The notes under the pieces: model-generated
The model's database searches: none
The model's input: the letters and a program-made list of their open reading frames with translations, nothing else
What the model was told of the DNA's origin: nothing
Position numbers and translations under genes: made by a program
Assembly: GCA_963781595.1 (NCBI GenBank)
Contig: CAWAGG010000001.1
Coordinates: 186,001 to 250,000 of the forward strand
DNA length: 64,000 nucleotides
Reading direction: 5' to 3'
Source of the DNA: JBEDUK01 sp963781595
GTDB taxonomy: Bacteria; Actinomycetota; UBA4738
Shown: in pieces, positions 8,448 to 15,246 of the stretch
Numbering within the stretch: the first letter of the stretch is position 1
Layout of the letters: every line of letters begins with the position of its first letter

Positions 8448-9305
8448 TCAACGCGCGAGGCCGAGCAGCACGAGTCCACAGATCACGATCGCGACACCGA
8501 CCCACTGGGTGGGAGCGGGACGCTCCCGGAACAGCACGACGCCGCCGACGATCGGGATCAGGGCGAACGCTGCCGATGCCGCCGTCACGATCGACGCCGA
8601 CGCGACCTGCGTCCCTCGGGCGAAGACCGCGAACCCGGCCAGGTCCGTGAGCCCGACCGCGACCGCGAGCGCGACGTTCCGCGCCGGGAGCGACCTGCGG
8701 AGGTCCCGACCGCGGGTCGCGGCGAGGAACGTCAGCAGGACGGCCATCGTCCCCAGCCGGGAGCTCAGCAGCGCCGGGAACCAACCGAACGACCGCGCGT
8801 AGTAGCCGGCCGCGAACAGGCCGATGGAGAAGAAGACGAGCGCGACGAGCGCGAACGGGATGCCTTTCGATTCCGCCGACCGCTGGTGCGCGAGCGCGCG
8901 CGGATCGGCCGAGGCCAGCATCACCCCTGTGATCGTGATCGCGATCGCGGCGGTCGCGCCGACGGAGAGCGTCTCGTGGAGGACCACGACGAACAGCGCC
9001 ACGCTGAACGCCGCGTCGGCCCCGACGATCGGGCTCACCAATGCGATCGGCCCGAGTTCCAGGCCGCGGTACAGCGCGAAGTACCCGACGCCGGCGCAGG
9101 CGCCGCCCAGGAGCATCAGCCCCCATTGCGACGCGTCCGGGCCACTCAGGTCCGGGCGGCCGATCGCCGCGAAGGCGAGGATCAGCGCCATCGCCGCCAC
9201 CTGCCCGATGAGCAGCGTGGCGAACGTTCCGATGCGCCGCGAGGAGATCGCCGTGAGGAAGTCGGCCGTGCCGAAACCGACCGCGGCCAGCAGACCGTAG
9301 ATCAC
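8448..9305 (-). CDS. EamA/DMT-superfamily transporter
   Basis: 285 residues forming ten hydrophobic helices in two EamA halves. The first half begins IYGLLAAVGFGTADFLTAIS. The second half has VGLTDLAGFAVFARGTQVA and ends WVGVAIVICGLVLLGLAR. The PIALVSPIVGADAAF segment closing helix 4 is typical of drug/metabolite transporters. The family exports metabolites or amino acids or remains uncharacterised, and nothing nearby indicates the substrate. It converges with the zinc-ribbon gene and lies 7 bp downstream of the enoyl-CoA hydratase gene on the same strand, so the two may share a transcript. Confidence 0.88.
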   Translation of the reverse strand: MIYGLLAAVGFGTADFLTAISSRRIGTFATLLIGQVAAMALILAFAAIGRPDLSGPDASQWGLMLLGGACAGVGYFALYRGLELGPIALVSPIVGADAAFSVALFVVVLHETLSVGATAAIAITITGVMLASADPRALAHQRSAESKGIPFALVALVFFSIGLFAAGYYARSFGWFPALLSSRLGTMAVLLTFLAATRGRDLRRSLPARNVALAVAVGLTDLAGFAVFARGTQVASASIVTAASAAFALIPIVGGVVLFRERPAPTQWVGVAIVICGLVLLGLAR

Positions 9306-9312
9306 GCCGAGC

Positions 9313-10152
9313 TCAGTCCGAGGGGTCGGGTTCGGTGCGGAACCTGGCGTCGCGCCACGCGATCGCGGCCTTCAGGCCCTCGGTCCGGTGGATCCGGCTG
9401 AACTCTTCGCGCTCCGGGACGTCCGCGACCTCGATCCGCACGTCCAGGTCGACGTTCTCCCAGATCGCCTCGCGGAACCCGGCCACCTCGAGCGAACGGT
9501 TGATCGCGCGTTTCGTCAGCGAGATCGCCACCGGGTCGAGCTTCGCGACCGTCATCGCGAACGCGAGCGTCTCCTCCTCGAGCCGCTCGAGGGGGACGAC
9601 GCGGTTCACCAGCCCGATGCGCGCCGCCTCGTCGGCCGGGATCCGGTCCTCGCCGGTCAGCAGGAGCTCCTTGGCCTTCCGGGCCCCGACCAACCACGGC
9701 ATGACCATCGTGACGACACCCGAGCCGAACCGGATCTCGGGCTCGCCGAACATCGCGTCCTCGGAGGCGATCGCGACGTCGCACATCATCATCAGGTCGC
9801 ACCCGCCGGCCAGGCAGTACCCGTGGACCTGGGCGATCACGGGCTTCGGATGGTCGAAGATCTCGAGCATCCGCGCGACGTCGTAGGCGAACTCGCCGCG
9901 GTAGGTCCGTTCGTCCTTCGGGCGCTCACGATCCTGTTCGGCATCCTCCTTCAGGTCGTAGCCGGCGCAGAAGGCACGCCCGGCGCCCCGGATGACCACG
10001 ACGCGGACGCCGTCGTCGGCGGCCGCCGCCGCGAGCGCCTCGGAGAGCCGATCGACCAGCTCGAACGAGAGCGCGTTCAGGACGGCAGGTCGGTTCAGCG
10101 TGAGCCGCCGAACGGGCCCGAGGTCATCGGTCAGCAGCGCGGGTTCGCTCAT
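9313..10152 (-). CDS. Enoyl-CoA hydratase/isomerase family protein
   Basis: 279 residues with ATG at 10152; an in-frame ATG at 10164 would add four residues, and the open frame upstream of that is not crotonase-like. The crotonase motifs are clear: RLTLNRPAVLNALSFELV, the oxyanion-hole segment RAFCAGYDLKED, and HGYCLAGGCDLMMMCD. One catalytic glutamate is recognisable in the FGEPEIRFGSG region. The family hydrates or isomerises acyl-CoA substrates. No beta-oxidation partner is adjacent, so the substrate is open. It is probably co-transcribed with the EamA gene downstream. Confidence 0.87.
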   Translation of the reverse strand: MSEPALLTDDLGPVRRLTLNRPAVLNALSFELVDRLSEALAAAAADDGVRVVVIRGAGRAFCAGYDLKEDAEQDRERPKDERTYRGEFAYDVARMLEIFDHPKPVIAQVHGYCLAGGCDLMMMCDVAIASEDAMFGEPEIRFGSGVVTMVMPWLVGARKAKELLLTGEDRIPADEAARIGLVNRVVPLERLEEETLAFAMTVAKLDPVAISLTKRAINRSLEVAGFREAIWENVDLDVRIEVADVPEREEFSRIHRTEGLKAAIAWRDARFRTEPDPSD

Positions 10153-10302
10153 GGCGAAGCGCATCCTACGCGGCTTCCGTGCCGGCCAATCAGCGGTGCG
10201 CAGGGCCGGGACGTAGGCCATCTGCCCACCTCCAGGCTCGGTGCGTGAGCCTCGGTACGGCCGTCCGGAGGGGGGCCCCGGGGTCCTCCAATTACCGACT
10301 GG

Positions 10303-10351
10303 CGGTCGGCCAATCGAGGCTATCCAACTAACAGACCGACGGTCGGCCAAT
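10303..10351. repeat. Direct repeat CGGTCGGCCAAT, possible operator
   Basis: The 12-mer CGGTCGGCCAAT occurs at 10303-10314 and again at 10340-10351, 37 bp apart start to start. A shorter CGGCCAAT copy lies at 10183-10190. They sit in the spacer before the regulator gene at 10444, about 90-140 bp upstream of its start. Spacing and placement fit binding of a dimeric regulator such as the LuxR-type protein itself, but this is unproven. Confidence 0.4.
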
Positions 10352-10443
10352 GGTCCCGCAACTATCGACTGTAGCCAGAGACAGCCGGCGGGTGATATAC
10401 CTACGGTCGCTTTCCCAACGGGTCCCGGGGGAGGACGGCCCGC

Positions 10444-11127
10444 ATGGATGACAACGGCATCATCAGGGTCCTGTTCGCGGACGACGAGGCGCTCTTCCGA
10501 GAGGCCGTCCGCGTCGTGCTCGACAACGAGCCGGACCTGCTCGTGATCGCCGAGGCCACGACCGCGTGCCAGGCGGCCGCGCTCGCCGAGGAGCTCGCGC
10601 CCGACGTCGCCCTCCTCTCGGCGAACCTGCCGGACTGCGAAGGCGACAAAGCGGTCAAACTGGTCCTCGAGCGCGCCGGGGGATGCCGGGTGCTCGTCCT
10701 CGCGCGCGACGAGGATCAGGCGGCGCTGCTCGAGGCGCTCGAGGCGGGCGCGGCCGGGTTCATCACCAGGACGAACCCGCTCTCCGAGCTGATCCTCTCG
10801 ATCCGCGCCGTCTACCGCGGGGAGGCCATGGTCCCGCCGATGATGCTCGGTCCGTTGCTCGCCGCGCTGATCCGGCGCCGGCGGGAGCAGGCGGCCGTGA
10901 TGCAGCGGATCTCGAACCTCACCCGCCGGGAGCGCGAGGTGCTCGCCCTCGTGTGCCGCGGCGCGGACAGCAGGACGATCGCCGAGGAGTTGGTGATCAG
11001 CCCCGAGACGGCCCGGACGCACGTCCAGAACGTCCTGACCAAGCTGGGCGTGCACTCGCGCGTCGAGGCCGCGGCGCTCGTCGGGCCCGACGATCTGTTC
11101 GATCCGCTCGTGGGGATGGACCGGTGA
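10444..11127 (+). CDS. LuxR/NarL-type response regulator with degenerate receiver
   Basis: 227 residues. The N-terminal domain (1-125) has the receiver fold, with the acidic pair in FADDEALFREA. Where NarL-type receivers carry the phosphorylated Asp (LLDxxMP), this protein reads LLSANLP, so S59 replaces it. The conserved lysine near 109 is arginine (FITRTNP) and the switch Thr is alanine (VLVLARDE). The C-terminal LuxR helix-turn-helix (about 155-215) is intact: LTRREREVLALV, ISPETARTHVQNVLTKLGVHSR. It is probably controlled without phosphorylation. Its TGA overlaps the GTG of the first PqqD-like gene, making it the first gene of that operon and the likely regulator of the cluster. Confidence 0.88.
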   Translation: MDDNGIIRVLFADDEALFREAVRVVLDNEPDLLVIAEATTACQAAALAEELAPDVALLSANLPDCEGDKAVKLVLERAGGCRVLVLARDEDQAALLEALEAGAAGFITRTNPLSELILSIRAVYRGEAMVPPMMLGPLLAALIRRRREQAAVMQRISNLTRREREVLALVCRGADSRTIAEELVISPETARTHVQNVLTKLGVHSRVEAAALVGPDDLFDPLVGMDR

Positions 11128-11414
11128 ACGTGGTGCAACACGGGCGACCGCTCCGCAGGGAAGGGGTCACGCTCCGGCGCTCGGGCGACGAGATCATCCT
11201 GTACGACCCGGCCGAGGACCGCGTGCACTTCGTCAATGAGACGGCCGCCGCCATCTGGGAGCTTTGCGACGGTGAGACCGAAGAGGATGAGATGATCGTG
11301 GCCATCTGCCAGCTGACCGGTATGCTCCCCGACATCGTGAGGGAAGACGTCGATCGCCTGCTGGCCGAGTTCACCGTGGCGGGGTTGATCTCCGGCATGG
11401 GAGACCCCGCTTGA
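11124..11414 (+). CDS. PqqD-like protein 1
   Basis: 96 residues from GTG 11124, overlapping the regulator stop by four bases. The pattern ILYDPAEDRVHFVNETAAAIWELCDGE, then a helical stretch and VDRLLAEFTVAGLI, is that of the PqqD/RiPP-recognition-element family: a three-stranded winged fold that binds leader peptides and presents them to modifying enzymes. The usual partner, a radical SAM enzyme, is absent from this locus. The next PqqD-like gene also starts by a four-base overlap, so the two proteins are likely made in equal amounts and may dimerise. Confidence 0.82.
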   Translation: MNVVQHGRPLRREGVTLRRSGDEIILYDPAEDRVHFVNETAAAIWELCDGETEEDEMIVAICQLTGMLPDIVREDVDRLLAEFTVAGLISGMGDPA

Positions 11415-11812
11415 GCCAGCCCGTCAAACCGAAGGTCAATCCCGACCTGATCGTCGCGCCGATCGACGGCGGGCTGATCATCTACAACCCTCGCGACGCC
11501 GAGCTCCATCACCTGAACCCGCAGGCCTCGGTGGCTTTCCAGTGCTTCGACGGGACGGGGACGCTCTCCGAGGTCGCCACCGACATCGCCGACGCGTTCG
11601 GCCTGGACGCGTCGGAGGTCGAGGGACAGGTCCGCAGCATCTACACCAGGTTCCGCCGCGAGGGCCTGATCGAGGGCGCCGAACGCTACGAGCCCGAGAT
11701 CAAGCCCATCACGCCCGAGAAGGCCGCCGCGATGGTCGCGGCCGCGGACGTGGCGCTCGCCGACCTCGAGGACGAGGAGGACGACGACGACGAGGACGAC
11801 GAGCCTGGCTGA
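11411..11812 (+). CDS. PqqD-like protein 2 with acidic tail
   Basis: 133 residues from TTG 11411, overlapping the preceding stop (TTGA). Residues ~15-95 repeat the PqqD pattern: LIIYNPRDAELHHLNPQAS, then a DGTGTLSEVATDIAD helix and FRREGLIEG. The last ~25 residues are almost purely acidic (LADLEDEEDDDDEDDE). A similar acidic run sits at the N-terminus of the PqqD/thioredoxin fusion at 13468, so acidic tracts recur in this cluster. No catalytic motif is visible. Role inferred from family: peptide binding or chaperoning. Confidence 0.8.
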   Translation: MSQPVKPKVNPDLIVAPIDGGLIIYNPRDAELHHLNPQASVAFQCFDGTGTLSEVATDIADAFGLDASEVEGQVRSIYTRFRREGLIEGAERYEPEIKPITPEKAAAMVAAADVALADLEDEEDDDDEDDEPG

Positions 11813-11839
11813 GGGGAGCGCCTCGACCGCCTAGGTTGG

Positions 11840-12652
11840 GTGGTCTTCAGGAACTACCAGGTCGGAAACGAGCTCATCGGCATCCGCTCGACCTCGCGCG
11901 AGTTCGGCGACTGGCTGGACCGTACGTTCGCCGCGTACGCGACCGACCGCATCGCCGATCACTTCTACTACTCGGTGCAGGTGCCCGATCCCGAGAAGCG
12001 CGGCTTGGGACGGCGCTACACCACGCTGTACGAACGCGACGGCGCCACGATCCGGACGTTCTCGCTCCAGGTGATCGGCCGGGCGCTGATCAACGAGTTC
12101 TCGGGCTGGGTATGCGCGACCAGGTCCGAGGGCACGTACCTGGACGCCGGCGTCGTAACCGTGGACGGGGTCAACATCCTCGTCCAGGGCCAGGTCATCA
12201 GGTGGCTCGGCCAGCACCAGCGACGAGCCGTCCAGGGGGGGCTCAGCCTGTCGAACGAGATGTGGGTCTCGCTCGACCCGTCGACGAACCTGGTCGAGCG
12301 GTTGCCCTGGCCGGACGTGCCGACCGATGCGATCGAGCGGCTCGCGGCCTTGGATCCGCCCAACGCGTCCGTCGACCGCCCATCCCTCGAGACACCGGTG
12401 CGGATCGACGCCGCCTGCGATGCGGACTGGCTGCGCGAACCGATCCGCCGCGTGACGGCGGCCGAGGTGGCCCAGAGCTTCGCGATCCGGGCGATCAACA
12501 TGATCCCCTCGACCGGTCGGATCCTGCCGGGCGTCGTCGCGCTGATCGCGGGCGTTCCCTGCTACACGATCTCGACGGAGCGCCCGCAGGACGCGGTCAC
12601 CGCGATCCAGCAGATCGGGGCCGAGACCAGCGGTTCGGCATCGCAAGCGTAG
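11840..12652 (+). CDS. HPr-kinase-like (PEPCK-fold) protein lacking the P-loop
   Basis: 270 residues from GTG 11840, 27 bp after the second PqqD-like gene. By eye, residues 8-158 follow the layout of HprK-related proteins found beside PqqD and lasso-peptide genes: a variable N-terminal part (VGNELIGIRSTSREF, FYYSVQVPD), then YLDAGVVTVDGVNILVQGQ, where kinases have HAAAV..DG.A.LL.G followed by a Walker A loop. Here the glycine-rich GxSGSGKS loop is replaced by QVIRWLGQHQ. The later SNEMWVSLDPSTNLVERLPWP matches the kinase segment SDD.V.LDP...V...P.P. ATP binding by the normal P-loop is therefore unlikely. A related domain lies in the fusion protein at 13468. The C-terminal 110 residues are unrecognised. 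Confidence 0.6.
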   Translation: MVFRNYQVGNELIGIRSTSREFGDWLDRTFAAYATDRIADHFYYSVQVPDPEKRGLGRRYTTLYERDGATIRTFSLQVIGRALINEFSGWVCATRSEGTYLDAGVVTVDGVNILVQGQVIRWLGQHQRRAVQGGLSLSNEMWVSLDPSTNLVERLPWPDVPTDAIERLAALDPPNASVDRPSLETPVRIDAACDADWLREPIRRVTAAEVAQSFAIRAINMIPSTGRILPGVVALIAGVPCYTISTERPQDAVTAIQQIGAETSGSASQA

Positions 12653-12713
12653 CCACCGTACGTAGGGCGAGGCCCCGTGGGTGACGGGTTTTCCCCACCG
12701 CTCGAACCGGAAA

Positions 12714-12730
12714 TCCCCCGGCGTGGGGGA
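12714..12730. terminator. Short GC-rich hairpin upstream of the cysteine-rich gene
   Basis: TCCCCC (12714-12719) and GGGGGA (12725-12730) pair around a 5-nt loop, 62 bases after the HPr-kinase-like stop and 65 bases before the next start. There is no T-run. It could weakly terminate upstream transcription or be a leader structure for the cysteine-rich gene. Confidence 0.3.
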
Positions 12731-12794
12731 GACTCCGACGGGCCGGCCGTCTAACATCCACCCACTTCTGCCGGACGAACGGAGGGGGTGAGAA

Positions 12795-13244
12795 ATGGAT
12801 TCGGAGAAGAGGATCTCTCGTCGCGAGATGCTTCGCAACATCGGGATCGCCGGTGCTGTCGCGTGGGCTGCGCCCGTGCTGACCAGCCTCCCGGCCGAGG
12901 CTTCGACCTCGAAGAACCCCTGCAAGGGCCAGAGCTGGTCCTGCAGCAGCCAGGTGCCGCCCAGTTGCTGTGGTGGCGGCGGCTACTGCTTCAGCAAGGT
13001 CAACAAGAAGGGGAAGTACAAGAGCACCAAGCTCCTCTGTGCTGACCTGAGCAGCGGCTCGTCGTGCGCGAGCTTCGCCGCGTGCGGAAACAAGTACAAG
13101 TGCCCGAAGGGCCAGAAGTGCATGAGCACGTGTTGCGACCAGTACTTCGGATACCCCCCGCTCTGTCTGCCGACCTGCAACAAGCCGGCCAGCGGACCGC
13201 GGAAGGTCGTCCCGAAGGGTGGCGCCAACGCGATCCGGCGCTGA
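12795..13244 (+). CDS. Tat-exported cysteine-rich protein (14 Cys)
   Basis: 149 residues from ATG, with a GGAGGGGG ribosome binding site 6 bases upstream. The N-terminus carries a twin-arginine signal (ISRREMLR, residues 7-13, then a hydrophobic stretch to about 30) ending near PAEA/ST (37). The mature ~110 residues hold 14 cysteines: 43, 50, 58, 59, 65, 82, 91, 97, 103, 109, 113, 114, 124 and 128. CC pairs and Gly/Lys-rich loops suggest a knottin-like disulfide-locked protein. Tat export implies folding before export. The next gene encodes a protein with a thioredoxin CGFC motif. A strong hairpin follows, so this gene ends a transcript. It is the best candidate client of the PqqD-like proteins, which is inference. 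Confidence 0.75.
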   Translation: MDSEKRISRREMLRNIGIAGAVAWAAPVLTSLPAEASTSKNPCKGQSWSCSSQVPPSCCGGGGYCFSKVNKKGKYKSTKLLCADLSSGSSCASFAACGNKYKCPKGQKCMSTCCDQYFGYPPLCLPTCNKPASGPRKVVPKGGANAIRR

Positions 13245-13264
13245 AGCTCTGCATCTGCTTCACC

Positions 13265-13294
13265 CAACAGGGACCCCTCCGGGGGTCCCTGTTG
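13265..13294 (+). terminator. Strong hairpin after the cysteine-rich gene
   Basis: A perfect 13-bp stem: CAACAGGGACCCC (13265-13277) pairs with GGGGTCCCTGTTG (13282-13294) around the tetraloop TCCG. It lies 20 bases past the stop at 13244 and has no long U-run. Position and stability indicate transcription termination or 3'-end protection. Confidence 0.75.
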
Positions 13295-13391
13295 ACGTTC
13301 CGAGCACGATCGTCGGACCGCGAGGACCGCCATGACGCCCGGCGGTCGTGTGGCCGATGGGAACCGATCTGTGACGTGGTATATCTGTTTC

Positions 13392-13410
13392 GGTGTCCGG
13401 TCGGGACACC
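13392..13410. promoter_or_regulatory. Inverted repeat before the PqqD/thioredoxin fusion gene
   Basis: GGTGTCC (13392-13398) and GGACACC (13404-13410) form perfect 7-bp arms with a 5-bp spacer, 57 bp upstream of the GTG at 13468. A TATATC element lies just upstream (about 13379-13384) and could be a -10 box. The site is placed for an operator or an mRNA leader hairpin. Confidence 0.4.
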
Positions 13411-13467
13411 TCGCTCGGACACGCTGTTGGCGGGCGCCCGGAGCCCTGGCCACCGACAGGAGGACCC

Positions 13468-15246
13468 GTGATCGACGACGTTGAACTGCAGGACGGCACA
13501 GGCGCCGCGCCCGGCGCGGATGCGCTCGAGGAAGAGGAAGAAGAGGAGAACCTCCTCGCCGAGGGCGAGATCTGGAGCCAGGACATCGACCTCGGGTTCG
13601 CGCCGACGGTGAGCGAGAGCGTGGTCGCGACCCAGATCGACGGCGAGCTGGTCCTGGTCGACCCCGCGACCGAGACCGTCCACCACCTCAGCAAGACCGG
13701 GGCCCTCCTGTGGAGCTTCTTCGACGGCGAGACGACGCTCGGCGAGCTCAGCCAGGACCTCGCCGACGCCGCCGAGATGCCGTCGGAGGAGGCCGAGGCG
13801 CAGATGCTGGACATGGCCGAGGCCCTCGGCGAGGCGAGCCTCCTGCAGGGCGTCGTCCCCGTCGTCGTCGCGCCGATCGGCGCGCCGGAGGGCCTTGGGA
13901 TCGGTGAGGAGTTCCCGCCGACCCACCTGCCGACGGTCGACGGCGGAGAGCTCGACCTCGCCGACCTCCGGGGCCGCGAGGTCTTCCTCATCAACTGGAG
14001 CCCGCGATGCGGCTTCTGCGAGGGCCTCGCGGGGGAGCTGGCCGAGCTGCAGCCCAAGATGGCGGAGCGGGGCGTCGAGATGGTCTTCCTCTCGATCGGC
14101 GAGCCGGACGAGAACACCGAGCTGATGGACGCCCACGGGCTCGCGGCCGCGGTGATGCTGGGCGACGACGAGGACGAGGAGTTCGACGATCCGTTCCCCG
14201 GTATCGGCACCCCCGCGGCCTACCTGCTGGATGCCGACGGCAAGGTGTCGGCGAGGTTCGCCTATGGAGCGACCGAGGTGCCGACGCTCGCCCGTGAGGC
14301 GGCCGGGCTTGCCGCGCGCGTCGAGCTTCCGATCGTGAGCGACGCTCCGAGCGCGCCCGAGGACGTCGAGCTGCCGGAGATCCCGGGCGTGAAGTACCTG
14401 CCCGCGGCCTCCGCCGAGGTCTGTGCGCCGGGAGCGCAGGGCGGGAAGAAGTCCCGCGTCTGGTCCGGTACGAGGGCGTACGCGATCGGCGAGTACCACG
14501 TCGGGATCCGAGCGGACTCGGCGGAGACGCACGCGACGATCCAGGCCGTGTTCGCGGCGCACCGCCTGCCGGGCGGGACCCCTGCACCGGTGAACTACTC
14601 GGTGGTCCTCGGCGACCACGAGGGAGCGTCGCGCGGCCTGAACCTGCTGATGGATCGCACGACGACGGTGATCCGAAGCCGGTCCGCCCGCCGCGTGCTG
14701 TACGGCCTCGCGGCGTACCTCTCGCGGGTGCTCCCGCTGCCCGACGACGGGCTCCTTCGGACGATCGAGCTCGTCGGGATCCACGAAGGGAAGGCGCTGA
14801 TCCTGCCGGCGTTCGTCCTGGAGGACATCGAGCACGTGCAGCCGGGCCTGGCCAAGATGGGGATCGCGATCGCGGATGACCCGACCGCCGACATCGACCT
14901 GGAACGGCTCGAGCTGATCGTGCCCGAACCGCGCGTGCAGGTCGACGAGGCCGTGATCGAGGCGCTCCCCCATCAGGGCCCATGGCGCACGGAGTTGGCG
15001 AGGGTGGAGCCTGGACGCTACCCGCTGGGTGGCTGGTACCTATCGGCAGACCCGACGGACGAGCATCCACCGACCAGGGCCGAGGCCATCGTGCAGGCGC
15101 TCCAGAACGTCGTGTCGGACCCCGAGAAGCTCCCGGACCAGGTCCAACGCTTCGATGATCTCTTCGGACGGTTCCGACCCACGGTGCTGACGTTCGAGGA
15201 CACGAAGGGGTTCCTGGACGCGCTCAAGCACGCGTTGCGGTCGTGA
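13468..15246 (+). CDS. PqqD / thioredoxin-like / HPr-kinase-like fusion protein
   Basis: 592 residues from GTG 13468, chosen for the AGGAGGA ribosome binding site at 13458-13464; the frame is open further upstream. Residues 20-27 are an acidic run. Residues ~45-125 form a PqqD-like domain (LVLVDPATETVHHLSKTGALLW, DGETTLGELSQDL). Residues ~145-270 form a thioredoxin/TlpA-type domain with active site CGFC at 181-184 and the cis-proline turn GTPAAYLL (247-254). Residues ~338-490 resemble the neighbouring HPr-kinase-like protein (YHVGIRADSAETHA, VNYSVVLGD, VGIHEGKALILPA, IAIADDPTADIDLERLELIVPEP), again without a Walker A loop. No signal peptide is seen, so it is cytoplasmic. The stop overlaps the start of the first phosphoesterase gene (GTGA), which ties that array to this cluster. 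Confidence 0.72.
   Translation: MIDDVELQDGTGAAPGADALEEEEEEENLLAEGEIWSQDIDLGFAPTVSESVVATQIDGELVLVDPATETVHHLSKTGALLWSFFDGETTLGELSQDLADAAEMPSEEAEAQMLDMAEALGEASLLQGVVPVVVAPIGAPEGLGIGEEFPPTHLPTVDGGELDLADLRGREVFLINWSPRCGFCEGLAGELAELQPKMAERGVEMVFLSIGEPDENTELMDAHGLAAAVMLGDDEDEEFDDPFPGIGTPAAYLLDADGKVSARFAYGATEVPTLAREAAGLAARVELPIVSDAPSAPEDVELPEIPGVKYLPAASAEVCAPGAQGGKKSRVWSGTRAYAIGEYHVGIRADSAETHATIQAVFAAHRLPGGTPAPVNYSVVLGDHEGASRGLNLLMDRTTTVIRSRSARRVLYGLAAYLSRVLPLPDDGLLRTIELVGIHEGKALILPAFVLEDIEHVQPGLAKMGIAIADDPTADIDLERLELIVPEPRVQVDEAVIEALPHQGPWRTELARVEPGRYPLGGWYLSADPTDEHPPTRAEAIVQALQNVVSDPEKLPDQVQRFDDLFGRFRPTVLTFEDTKGFLDALKHALRS

Noticed and set aside
13265..13294. A mobile-element terminal inverted repeat
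   Set aside because: The two arms are only four bases apart and directly follow a stop codon, which fits a transcription terminator, not an element end; no transposase is present.
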